Of a DNA stretch of 64,000 nt, positions 1-7,932 are shown piece by piece. The stretch is taken from assembly GCF_009176975.1 (NCBI RefSeq), contig NZ_WEZG01000004.1, positions 1 to 64,000 on the forward strand. Reading direction: 5' to 3'. This DNA comes from Aureimonas psammosilenae. GTDB lineage: Bacteria; Pseudomonadota; Alphaproteobacteria; Rhizobiales; Rhizobiaceae. A model generated the notes under the pieces. The model had not been told where the DNA came from. It did no database searches and saw nothing but the letters and a program-made list of their open reading frames with translations. Each line of letters opens with the position of its first letter. Position 1 is the first letter of the stretch. The position numbers and the translations under genes were made by a program.

Positions 1-90
1 CCCGATCCCATTCCGAACTCGGCCGTGAAACGCTCCAGCGCCCATGATACTTCGTCTCAAGACGCGGGAAAGTCGGTCGCCGCCAGATCC
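1..90 (+). rRNA. rrf: 5S ribosomal RNA, 3' part
   Basis: The first ~90 bases match the conserved central and 3' portion of alphaproteobacterial 5S rRNA, including the CCGAACTCGG..GTGAAAC loop region, the AAGACGCGGGA segment and a closing GCCAGATC that would pair with the missing 5' end. About 25-30 bases of the 5' end, and the rest of the rRNA operon, lie to the left of the window. The exact 3' end is estimated from where the terminal helix should close. Confidence 0.93.
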
Positions 91-91
91 G

Positions 92-176
92 CCAACAACA
101 AATACACAGCTTCTCACCTCACAATCAGACACACAATCAACAATCCAAACACCTCCCCACAGCACCAAACATACCC
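92..176 (+). terminator. Candidate Rho-dependent terminator (rut-like) after the rRNA operon
   Basis: Directly after the 5S gene lies an ~85-base stretch rich in C and A with only about three G residues, against a strongly GC-rich background. A C-rich, G-poor, unstructured transcript is the classical signature of a Rho loading site. No intrinsic hairpin plus T-run is seen between the 5S end and position 787. The functional call is inference from composition. Confidence 0.45.
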
Positions 177-775
177 GTACTCGCACGCACGCTCGCAAAC
201 GCAAACGCGTGGGGACGCGATGCGACGCGATCAGACGTGATGCGAGATGCGGCGCGGACAGAACTCAGCGCTCAACGGGCTCGCCGAGATGGCTTCAAGG
301 CATCGGTGTCCAACGCTTGAAATGCCAAAGTGCCGAAGCGATCGGGACAAGGCGCAGCCGCCAGCGAACCAAGTAGATGCACTGACAGGCGAGGATTGCG
401 GGAACAGGCTCGCAAGCCCAACGCGCCCATACCCGGTAGAGCGCCCCGCATAAACGCCCTCAGCCAAACACCCTGAACCGCGCTGCCTATCCAGACATCA
501 AATAAACCCGTTCCATCACCAGAAAGACCAGCCAGCCTACCATCGGCCCGTCGGACCAGCAGAACGGCAGCCAACCCTTCCCAAATAAACCCCTCCATCC
601 CAGCCGTTGGCGATCATCGCGTTTATCACCGCGCCAAGATCCGCTGACGGCAGTCGCGGTGGTCGGCCAAGGCGAGCATCAGCCATCCCTCTGCTCTCCA
701 CCGCTGATCAACTGACGCTCCAGTCGTCCGCTATGGCGCCTCGCCGTCACCTGCCTATCTGCTTCTGCCACCTGC
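177..775. other. Gene-free region downstream of the rRNA operon
   Basis: No convincing gene is seen. Short open frames here have no recognisable domain or ribosome binding site. No tRNA-fMet is found, although one often follows 5S in alphaproteobacteria. At about 213-260 there is a run of degenerate repeats built on GATGCGA/GCGATGC. The region probably holds the promoter of the dehydrogenase gene that starts at 788. Confidence 0.5.
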
Positions 776-787
776 AAGGAGCCAGAC

Positions 788-1795
788 ATGCGAGCCATCA
801 CTTTGCGCGCGCCGGGCGGTCTCGACCGGTTGGAAGTCACCGATCGCCCTGAACCGGCTTCGCCCGGACGGGGTGAGGTCCGGGTGCGCATCCGAGCCTC
901 GTCCCTCAATTACCACGACTATGCCGTCGCCGCCGGATACATACCGGCGACCGACGGACGGATACCCATGGCCGATGGCGCTGGCATCGTGGAGGAGGTC
1001 GGCGAAGGCGTCCGGAATTTCTCGGTCGGCGACTGCGTGGTCTCGACATTCTTTCCGGACTGGCTCGATGGCGCACCGACGGTCGGCGAATTCTCGCGCA
1101 CGCCCGGCGACGGAATCGACGGGTTCGCGCAGGAGCTGGTGACCCTGCCCGCCACGGCCTTCACGAAAGCGCCGAAGGGCTACGACCATGCCGAGGCAGC
1201 GACGATCACCACCGCAGGCCTCACGGCGTGGCGCGCGCTTGTCGTCGACGGCAAGCTGAAAGCCGGCGATACGGTTCTGGTGCTCGGCACCGGCGGCGTT
1301 TCGATCTGGGCCTTGCAGATCGCGAAGGCGATGGGTGCACGGGTCGCCGCCACGTCGTCCTCCGACGAGAAGCTGGAGCGCGTGCGGGCGCTTGGGGCGG
1401 AGTTTCTCGTGAACTACAAGTCGCAAGAGGATTGGGGCCGCGCGGTTCGCGACTGGACGGGCGGGCGCGGCGTCGATCACGTCGTGGAGGTCGGCGGTGC
1501 GGGCACGCTTGCCCAGTCGATCGAGGCCGTCAGGGTCGGCGGCCATATCTCGCTGATCGGCGTCCTGACGGGTCGCGGCGGCGAGGTTCCGACCGCCAAG
1601 CTCATGGCCAAACAAGCGCGGCTCCAAGGCCTCATCGTCGGCAGCCGGCGCGAGCAGGAGGATTTCGTGCGCGCTCTCGAAGCCAACGGCATCAAGCCCG
1701 TGATCGACAGCCGCTGGCCCTTGGAGCGTCTCGCCGACGCCTTCCGCCATCAGGAGGCGGGGCGCCACTTCGGCAAGATCGTGGTGGAATGGTGA
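788..1795 (+). CDS. Zinc-independent MDR alcohol dehydrogenase / quinone oxidoreductase-like protein
   Basis: Medium-chain dehydrogenase/reductase of 335 residues, the usual length of the quinone-oxidoreductase branch (COG0604). The N-terminal GroES-like domain contains RVRIRASSLNYHDY at about 32-45, where zinc alcohol dehydrogenases carry a catalytic Cys; its absence argues for a zinc-independent enzyme. A Rossmann domain follows, with the dinucleotide loop GTGGV at 167-171 and a GGAGT segment near 236. The ATG at 788 is supported by AAGGAG at 776-781. It probably reduces a carbonyl or oxidises an alcohol with NAD(P); the substrate cannot be told. It converges with the aldehyde dehydrogenase gene downstream, so a shared pathway is possible but not shown. 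Confidence 0.88.
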   Translation: MRAITLRAPGGLDRLEVTDRPEPASPGRGEVRVRIRASSLNYHDYAVAAGYIPATDGRIPMADGAGIVEEVGEGVRNFSVGDCVVSTFFPDWLDGAPTVGEFSRTPGDGIDGFAQELVTLPATAFTKAPKGYDHAEAATITTAGLTAWRALVVDGKLKAGDTVLVLGTGGVSIWALQIAKAMGARVAATSSSDEKLERVRALGAEFLVNYKSQEDWGRAVRDWTGGRGVDHVVEVGGAGTLAQSIEAVRVGGHISLIGVLTGRGGEVPTAKLMAKQARLQGLIVGSRREQEDFVRALEANGIKPVIDSRWPLERLADAFRHQEAGRHFGKIVVEW

Positions 1796-1811
1796 GGGGC
1801 GCGGCGCCCCT
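1795..1811. terminator. Small GC hairpin between convergent genes
   Basis: AGGGGC (1795-1800) and GCCCCT (1806-1811) can form a 6-bp stem around a 5-base loop just after the dehydrogenase stop codon. There is no T-run on either strand, so a terminator role for the two convergent genes is only possible. Confidence 0.3.
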
Positions 1812-1841
1812 CCCCTATCGCATCCGACCTTCCAGAGGGCG

Positions 1842-3275
1842 TCAGGGCGCCTCGTAGCCGCAGATTCCCTTGATCTCCAAGAACTCGGCCAGTCCGAAAT
1901 CGGCATATTCGCGCCCGTTGCCGCTCTGCTTGTAACCGCCGAAAGGCGCGCCCGCGTCCCAGGCGGGATCGTTGATATAGACGTTGCCCGCCCGCAAGCG
2001 GGAAGCGACGCGGCGGGCGCGCGTGAGATCACCCGACTGCACATAGGCGGCGAGGCCGTAGACAGTGTCGTTGGCGAGTTCGATGGCGTCGTCCTCCGTC
2101 TCGTAGGAGAGGATCGACAGGACCGGGCCGAAGATTTCTTCCCGCGCGATGCGCATGTCGGGGGTGACGTCCGCGAAGATCGTGGGCTTCACGAAGTAGC
2201 CGCGGTTGAGGCCGTCCGGCCGCCCGAGGCCACCCGCGACAAGCCGGGCGCCGTCCCGGATGCCGCTTTCGATCAGGTCCTGGATCTTGTCGTACTGCAC
2301 CTGGCTGACCACCGGCCCGAGCTTCGTGCCTTCGGTCGCGGCCGGGCCGACCTTGAAGCCCTCCGCCGCCCTTGCCGCGATCGCCGCCGCCTCGTCGCGG
2401 CGCTCGAGCGGCACGAACATGCGCGTCGGCGCATTGCAGCTCTGGCCCGAATTGCCGAAGCATTCGCCAACGCCCGCCGTCACGGCCTTTTCCAGATCGG
2501 CGTCGGGCAGGACGATGTTCGGCGACTTGCCGCCGAGTTCCTGGTGAACGCGCTTGATCGTGTCGGCCGCCGCCTTGGCGACGAGGATGCCGGCCCGCGT
2601 CGATCCGGTGAAGGACATCATGTCGATGCCCGGATGCGCCGACATCGCCTCGCCGACGCTCGGCCCGTCGCCGTTGACGAGGTTGAAGACACCCTTCGGC
2701 ACCCCGGCCTCCTCCACGATCTCGGCGAAGAGAAGGCCGCTCATCGGCGCGATCTCGGAGGGCTTCAGGATCATCGTGCAGGCGGCGGCAAGGGCGGGCG
2801 CGACCTTGCACATGATTTGGTTCATCGGCCAGTTCCATGGCGTGATCATGCCGACGACGCCGATCGGCTCCCGGGCGATCAGCGTCTTGCCGCGCAGCTC
2901 CTCGAACTCGAACCCTTCCAGCGCCTCGATCGTCTTGGAAAGATGCGCGGTGCCGATGCCGGCCTGCGTCGAGATCGCCCAAGGAAGAGGCGCGCCCATC
3001 TCGCGGCTGATCGCCTCGCCCATCTCCTTCGCGCGCCGCTTGTAGACCGCGAGGAGGCGTCGCAGGAGATCGAGCCGCTCTTCTTTCGTCGTCTGCCCAT
3101 AGGTGGCGAAGGCACGGCGCGCCGCCGCGACCGCCTTGTCGATATCTGCCGCCGAGCCCATCGCGATCTCGGCAAAGGCTTCCTCGGTGGATGGATCGGT
3201 CACCGGCAGCGTCGCTCCGGGCCGGGCCGGCTCCACCCACTCCCCGTCGATAAAGAACTTCAGCGCATGGCTCAT
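1842..3275 (-). CDS. NAD(P)-dependent aldehyde dehydrogenase
   Basis: Aldehyde dehydrogenase superfamily member of 477 residues, a typical length, oxidising an aldehyde to an acid. Visible hallmarks are PWNWP at 146-150, GSTRAG at 224-229, the general-base glutamate in ELGGK (E246) and the catalytic cysteine in GNSGQSC (C280). The start at 3275 gives the standard N-terminus MSHALKFFIDGEWV. The same frame stays open upstream to 3554, but that part overlaps the divergent desaturase gene, has no family similarity and is taken as non-coding. The substrate is unknown; close sequences are usually annotated only as aldehyde dehydrogenase. Confidence 0.93.
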   Translation of the reverse strand: MSHALKFFIDGEWVEPARPGATLPVTDPSTEEAFAEIAMGSAADIDKAVAAARRAFATYGQTTKEERLDLLRRLLAVYKRRAKEMGEAISREMGAPLPWAISTQAGIGTAHLSKTIEALEGFEFEELRGKTLIAREPIGVVGMITPWNWPMNQIMCKVAPALAAACTMILKPSEIAPMSGLLFAEIVEEAGVPKGVFNLVNGDGPSVGEAMSAHPGIDMMSFTGSTRAGILVAKAAADTIKRVHQELGGKSPNIVLPDADLEKAVTAGVGECFGNSGQSCNAPTRMFVPLERRDEAAAIAARAAEGFKVGPAATEGTKLGPVVSQVQYDKIQDLIESGIRDGARLVAGGLGRPDGLNRGYFVKPTIFADVTPDMRIAREEIFGPVLSILSYETEDDAIELANDTVYGLAAYVQSGDLTRARRVASRLRAGNVYINDPAWDAGAPFGGYKQSGNGREYADFGLAEFLEIKGICGYEAP

Positions 3276-3459
3276 GGTCGTCGATCCCGAAAGGTTCCGA
3301 CGAAAGGCGTAGCGCAGGCGCCCCGGCGTTTCCATGGGGTGAGGAATGAGGGCGCGGCGGCTCCCGCTTTGCTTCGCGCGGAAACCATTTGTTTCTGGCG
3401 AGCCGAATAGGCCTCGCTTAACGGATGAAGCTCGACCCGCACGCGAAGACGACCTCGCC

Positions 3460-4521
3460 ATGAAGGCTGAAACCCTGTCGCCCGCCCATGCCAACCGCCT
3501 GATCGGCGACGCGCACAAGATCTGCGCCGACCTCGCCAAGGCTTCCCCGCGCACCTACTGGACCGACCTCGTTGCCACGGCGTGTTTCGCCTATGGCGGG
3601 CTGGCAATCCTGCTTCTGGCCGGGCCGCTCGCGCTGCGGCTTCCGGGCGGCGTCGTCGCGGTGCTCGCCATCTATCGCGGCGTCAGCTTCATCCACGAAA
3701 TCTCGCATTTGCGCAAAGACGACGTGCCGGGCTTCAAGACCGGCTACAATATCCTCATCGGCGTGCCCTTCCTCGTGCCCTCGTTCCTTTATGAGGGCGT
3801 CCACAACCTGCATCACGCGAAATCGCGCTACGGCACGGCCGAGGACCCGGAATATCTGCCGCTGGCCCGCCAGACGATCTGGCATGTCGCCGCTTTCGTG
3901 GCCATCGCGCTTCTGACGCCGGTCGGGCTCCTGATCCGTTTCGCGGTGCTCGGCCCCTTGTCGTTTCTGTTTCCAGCCGTGCGGCGCATGACGACCGAGC
4001 GTTTCTCGGCGCTGGCGATCAATCCGGCTTTTCGGCGCGAGGAGCCGACGGCGAGTCAGAAGCGTCTTTGGCGTATCCTCGATGCCCTCTGCTCGGCCTG
4101 GGCGCTCGGCTTCGTTTCAGCGGCGCTCAGTGGCTTGGTATCGGGCGGGGCTTTCCTGTCGGTGATGCTGGTCGGCTCCGGCGTCGGCGCAGTGAATCAG
4201 GTCCGCACGCTGGCGGCCCATCATTGGGAGAACGAGGGCGAGGAAATGACCGCGGAGGAGCAGTTCCTCGATTCCGTCACCGTGCCGCCGCCCGCGACGC
4301 TTCCGGTTCTTTGGGCGCCGGTGGGGCTACGCTACCACGCGCTGCACCATCTCCTGCCGCGCCTGCCCTATCATAATCTGGGTGCCGCCCATCAGCGGCT
4401 TTGCCGGATGCTGCCCGCCGACTCGCCCTATCATTCTGCGTCCCATCGCGGCTTCCTGCCGGTTCTCGGCCGACTTCTCGGTCAAGTGCGGGGCAAGCCC
4501 GCCGCCGCGCCTGCGGAGTAG
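3460..4521 (+). CDS. Membrane fatty acid desaturase
   Basis: Di-iron membrane desaturase of 353 residues. All three histidine boxes are visible: HEISH at 79-83, HNLHH at 115-119 and HALHH at 293-297, with an extra HH pair in LAAHHWEN near 254. Hydrophobic segments at about 40-75, 95-112, 140-172 and 212-245 fit a membrane-embedded four-helix enzyme. The ATG at 3460 is chosen because the family-like sequence begins there; the upstream extension is Arg-rich and overlaps the divergent gene's leader. It lies beside lipid-head and sphingolipid genes, so a sphingoid-base or ceramide acyl chain is a possible substrate besides a phospholipid acyl chain; that is inference. Confidence 0.9.
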   Translation: MKAETLSPAHANRLIGDAHKICADLAKASPRTYWTDLVATACFAYGGLAILLLAGPLALRLPGGVVAVLAIYRGVSFIHEISHLRKDDVPGFKTGYNILIGVPFLVPSFLYEGVHNLHHAKSRYGTAEDPEYLPLARQTIWHVAAFVAIALLTPVGLLIRFAVLGPLSFLFPAVRRMTTERFSALAINPAFRREEPTASQKRLWRILDALCSAWALGFVSAALSGLVSGGAFLSVMLVGSGVGAVNQVRTLAAHHWENEGEEMTAEEQFLDSVTVPPPATLPVLWAPVGLRYHALHHLLPRLPYHNLGAAHQRLCRMLPADSPYHSASHRGFLPVLGRLLGQVRGKPAAAPAE

Positions 4522-4531
4522 TCTTTGAAGG

Positions 4532-5290
4532 CTATAGGCCGCGCGTCGTCCAGGCGGCGGCCATGGCTCGGTTGCGGTCGAGGTCTTCGGGAAAGTCCAA
4601 CTCGCCCCATTCGAGCCCTTCGATGGAGCGCACACCGACATCGCCTTTTTCCCGCGCGATGCGGTCGATGGCGCTCAGGTACCAGAGCTTCAGTCCGGCC
4701 TCCGTCTTCATGATCGCCTCGACCCTCGACGCGAACAAGCGCCCGCCTTCGGGCGAAAAGCGCAGGAACCCGATCGATTCCCCATGGACGATCTCCGGGG
4801 CCAGCGCCTTGCCGATGGCGAGAAGCCGGTTCCCGTCGAGGCTCACCTTCATGTCGTCGGGGTCGTAGCCGTTCTTGCGGTCGATCGTCACCGTGATCGG
4901 AAAGGCCGGCTCGCCCGCGAACACGGCCTCGGCGAGTTTGGGCTCGATCAAGGTGTCGCCGTTGAGGATGGCGAAGGCTCCCGTCATTTCGCCGCGCGCC
5001 GCCCAGCAGCTTCCCAGATTGTCGGCGAGGGCGAAGAACGGGTTATGCAGCGTGCGAATGCGCGTGCCGGGTGCCACGCCCCCCCGCTCCATCGCCTGGA
5101 GCGCGTCCTCGACATGGGACGCGCCGAAGCCGGTGACGACCACGATCTCCGCCACGCCCGCCGCTTCCAGGGCGCGTACCTGCCATTCGAGCAGCGAGCG
5201 GCCGGAGATGTCGAGAAGGCATTTCGGCCGCTCGGCGGTCAGCCCCTGCAGGCGGCTGCCGCGACCGGCGCTCAGGATGATCGTCTTCAT
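4532..5290 (-). CDS. Sugar/choline-phosphate nucleotidyltransferase (LicC-like)
   Basis: NTP-transferase family protein of 252 residues. The nucleotide-binding signature AGRGSRL lies at 8-14, the substrate/phosphate lysine motif ERPKCLL at 20-26 and the metal-binding NGDT at 110-113. A single catalytic domain without a left-handed beta-helix resembles phosphocholine and sugar-phosphate cytidylyltransferases (LicC group). The ATG at 5290 starts exactly at the conserved MKTIILSAG. It is convergent with the desaturase (stops 10 bases apart) and divergent from a CDP-glycerol-transferase-like gene, so a CDP-activated alcohol or sugar is the likely product. Choline specificity is not shown. Confidence 0.85.
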   Translation of the reverse strand: MKTIILSAGRGSRLQGLTAERPKCLLDISGRSLLEWQVRALEAAGVAEIVVVTGFGASHVEDALQAMERGGVAPGTRIRTLHNPFFALADNLGSCWAARGEMTGAFAILNGDTLIEPKLAEAVFAGEPAFPITVTIDRKNGYDPDDMKVSLDGNRLLAIGKALAPEIVHGESIGFLRFSPEGGRLFASRVEAIMKTEAGLKLWYLSAIDRIAREKGDVGVRSIEGLEWGELDFPEDLDRNRAMAAAWTTRGL

Positions 5291-5405
5291 ACGCAATCCG
5301 TCATATCGACCCGAAGCGATATAGGACCCCCTGCCCCCACGCAATCGACGCGGAAGCGGTTTCCTTCGACGGTTCGATCACTTAGAGACCCTTCAAGACG
5401 ATGCG

Positions 5406-6548
5406 ATGAAAGCCGTGTGCTTGCGGGTTCTCTTCCTTTACCTCGCCCAGATTCACCAGATCCCCCATACCCTGCCCATCGCCATGGAAATGGCGCGAAC
5501 GGGCGAGGCCGAGGTGCATCTGGCGAGCGCCAGCGACGACCACCTTCGCTACATGAAGGAACTCGGCGGTCTTTACCCGGACGCCGCCGTGACCTATCGG
5601 CGCTTGTTCCTGCCCCCTCCCCTGCGCACCCTGTCACGGCTTCGCCATGCCACGACCCTGCCCAAGGTGCCGGCGCTTCTGTTCAACCTTGCCTATCTGC
5701 GCTCGTTCGATGCGATCGTCGTGCCGGAGCGCACGTCGCTTCTCCTGAAGAAGCTCGGCCTCGGCCGCACGCGGCTCGTCTGGACCGGCCATGGCGGGGG
5801 CGACCGCGCGCATGGCTATACGGAGAATGTCGGCCGCTTCGACTTCGTGCTCCTGCCCGGCGAGAAGCTGGTGCGCCGGCACCGCCAAGCCGGCAACCTC
5901 AGCGAAGGCCATTACGGCGTCGGCGGCTATGCCAAGTTCGATCTGGTGGAAAGGATGGCGGAAAGGCGCGCGCCGCTTTTCGCCAACGACCGGCCGACCG
6001 TCGTCTACAATCCGCATTTCCGCCCCGGTCTTTCCTCCTGGCCGGAGATGGGCTGGCAGGTGCTCGATTTCTTCGCGCAAAGCCGCGACTACAACCTCGT
6101 CTTTGCGCCCCACATGCGCCTGTTCGACCCGCCGACGCCGGAAAAATATGCGCCCTTCCGCCGCTTCGCCGATCTGCCGCATATGCGGATCGACCTTGGG
6201 AGCACGGCCTCCGTCGACATGACCTATACGGGGCAGGCCGACCTTTATCTCGGCGACGTGTCGAGCCAGATCGCCGAATTCACCATCCGTCCCCGGCCGC
6301 TCGTGTTCCTGAACCCGCGCCGCACGCCTTGGGCCGGCGATCCGAACTATCGCTCCTGGGAACTCGGCCCCGTGGTGGAGGACATCGCGGATCTTGGGGC
6401 AGCGTTAGGCGAGGCTCTGGCGACGCAGGACGAGATGCGCGAGCGCCGCGCCGCTTATTTCGCCGACACCTTTGATCTCGGGCACGCCGGCCCTTCCGCG
6501 CCGCGCGGCGCGCGGGCGATCCTCGACTACTTGAAGGGGCCCGCGTGA
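5406..6548 (+). CDS. CDP-glycerol glycerophosphotransferase-like protein
   Basis: 380-residue protein with the GT-B-like fold of the TagB/TagF family. The supporting C-terminal segment reads YNPHFRPG (about 203-210), an HMR segment near 240, and LYLGDVSSQIAEF near 282, which matches the family's donor-binding D-SS motif, followed by RPLVFLNPRR. Gram-positive relatives polymerise glycerol-phosphate from CDP-glycerol; in Gram-negatives homologues decorate surface polysaccharides. It overlaps the following flippase gene by four bases (GTGA), so the two are translationally coupled. With the LicC-like gene opposite, it suggests a phosphoglycerol-type (or other phospho-alcohol) surface modification. 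The donor is inferred. Confidence 0.78.
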   Translation: MKAVCLRVLFLYLAQIHQIPHTLPIAMEMARTGEAEVHLASASDDHLRYMKELGGLYPDAAVTYRRLFLPPPLRTLSRLRHATTLPKVPALLFNLAYLRSFDAIVVPERTSLLLKKLGLGRTRLVWTGHGGGDRAHGYTENVGRFDFVLLPGEKLVRRHRQAGNLSEGHYGVGGYAKFDLVERMAERRAPLFANDRPTVVYNPHFRPGLSSWPEMGWQVLDFFAQSRDYNLVFAPHMRLFDPPTPEKYAPFRRFADLPHMRIDLGSTASVDMTYTGQADLYLGDVSSQIAEFTIRPRPLVFLNPRRTPWAGDPNYRSWELGPVVEDIADLGAALGEALATQDEMRERRAAYFADTFDLGHAGPSAPRGARAILDYLKGPA

Positions 6549-7873
6549 AGCGCCGCAAAGGCTTCGACGCCGACACTGCGAACCGAAGCCCGTTTCGCGC
6601 CATTCTCGGCAACACGGCCATGCTGCTCGGCGGGCGCGGCGTCACCGCCGTTCTCAGCCTCGTTTATGTCGGCCTTGCCGCACGCAGCCTCGGCGTCGAG
6701 GGTTTCGGCCTTCTGACGCTCGTCCACGCCTTCGCGCAGACGGTGGGCGATTTCGCCGAGTTCAATTCCTGGCAGGCGACGCTCCATTACGGCATCCAAC
6801 CCTTACGCGACCGGCGCATCGGTGATCTCTACCGCGTTTTGCGCTTCTCGCTCCTTCTCGACGCCATCGGCGCGGTCGGGGGAACGGCGGTGGCGCTTCT
6901 GGCGATCCTGTTCTTTTCCGGCCCCCTCGGCATGCCGGCCGACCTCACCGCTGTGGCGATGCTGTATGCGACCTCGATCCTGTTCATGTCCTCCACGACG
7001 CCGCTCGGGGTTCTCCGGCTGATGGACCGTTTCGACCTCGTGGCGATCCAGACCACCGTCTCCTCCGTGATCCGCCTCATCGGCGCGCTCGTCGTCTTCT
7101 TCACCGGCGGCGGGCTCGGGGCCTGGCTCTTCGTCTGGTATGTCTCGACGCTCGCTGCCTTTCTGTTCATGGTGGGGGCGGCGATCCTCGTCATGCGCCG
7201 CCATGCGAAAGATGAGGCGATCCCGTTCCTGCGCGATCTGCGGCCTTTCACGCGCGACATGCCGGGGGCCTGGCGCTTCGTGTGGAACATCAACCTGTCC
7301 TCCTCGCTCGGCCTCGTCACCGGGCGCGTGGCGCTTCTGGCGGTCGGCTTCGGTCTCGGGGCGCGAGAGGCGGCTTTCTTCCGCATCGCCAAGCAGGTGG
7401 CCGACGCCGCGACCCGGCCCGCCAAGCTTCTGGTGCCCGCGCTCTACCCCGAGCTTGCCCGCCTCTGGATGGAGCGCGACATCCCGCGCCTCGGCCGCCT
7501 TTGCCTTCAGATCGCAGCCACGGCCGGCGCGGTCGCGACCGGGGCGCTGGCCATCCTGTTTTTGTTCGGCGACGATCTCATCACCCTCGTCGTCGGGCCT
7601 GAATTTCTGGGCGCGACGGAGGTCATGCTCTGGCTCTTCGGCTCGGCCGTGGTGACGGTCTGGGCGCTGCCTTTGGAGCCGCTCCTGATCTCGACCGGGC
7701 GCTCGGGCAAGGCGCTTCAAGCGCGCGCCATCGTGGCCGTGGCCTATCTCGCGACCCTCTTTCCCCTCATGAACGGGATGGGTCTGGCGGGCGCCGGCAT
7801 CGCGGGCCTTGCCGCCGCGATCCTTCAATTCATGCTTCAACTGGCCTTCGTTCTGCGAAGCAACCGGAGATAG
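6545..7873 (+). CDS. Polysaccharide flippase (Wzx/MOP superfamily)
   Basis: 442-residue polytopic membrane protein of the multidrug/oligosaccharidyl-lipid/polysaccharide (MOP) exporter superfamily, with about 12 hydrophobic segments distributed along the whole length. The N-terminal NTAMLLGGRGVTAVLSLVYVG and the following LAARSLGVEGFGLL are typical of lipopolysaccharide O-unit flippases. It starts with GTG inside the stop codon of the preceding glycerophosphotransferase-like gene. The likely role is moving a lipid-linked glycan across the inner membrane. It is distinct from the second flippase gene at 41925. Confidence 0.88.
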   Translation: MKRRKGFDADTANRSPFRAILGNTAMLLGGRGVTAVLSLVYVGLAARSLGVEGFGLLTLVHAFAQTVGDFAEFNSWQATLHYGIQPLRDRRIGDLYRVLRFSLLLDAIGAVGGTAVALLAILFFSGPLGMPADLTAVAMLYATSILFMSSTTPLGVLRLMDRFDLVAIQTTVSSVIRLIGALVVFFTGGGLGAWLFVWYVSTLAAFLFMVGAAILVMRRHAKDEAIPFLRDLRPFTRDMPGAWRFVWNINLSSSLGLVTGRVALLAVGFGLGAREAAFFRIAKQVADAATRPAKLLVPALYPELARLWMERDIPRLGRLCLQIAATAGAVATGALAILFLFGDDLITLVVGPEFLGATEVMLWLFGSAVVTVWALPLEPLLISTGRSGKALQARAIVAVAYLATLFPLMNGMGLAGAGIAGLAAAILQFMLQLAFVLRSNRR

Positions 7874-7932
7874 CCTGTCTTTCCCGCGCGTTGCTCTGAA
7901 GCGGCGATCTTGGTAACGACATCGCCACGTCG

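Noticed and set aside
94-787. tRNA-fMet or other tRNA after the 5S gene
   Set aside because: No cloverleaf, TTCGA-type T-loop or CAU anticodon context was found in this stretch.
755-2044. Minus-strand open frame of 429 codons opposite the first dehydrogenase
   Set aside because: It is antisense to a complete MDR enzyme with a good ribosome binding site and shows no family similarity.
3276-3554. N-terminal extension of the aldehyde dehydrogenase
   Set aside because: The standard family N-terminus begins at 3275; the extension is Arg/Ser-rich and overlaps the desaturase start.
4784-6475. Plus-strand open frame of 563 codons
   Set aside because: It crosses both the minus-strand nucleotidyltransferase and the plus-strand glycerophosphotransferase-like gene in another frame, and has no domain of its own.
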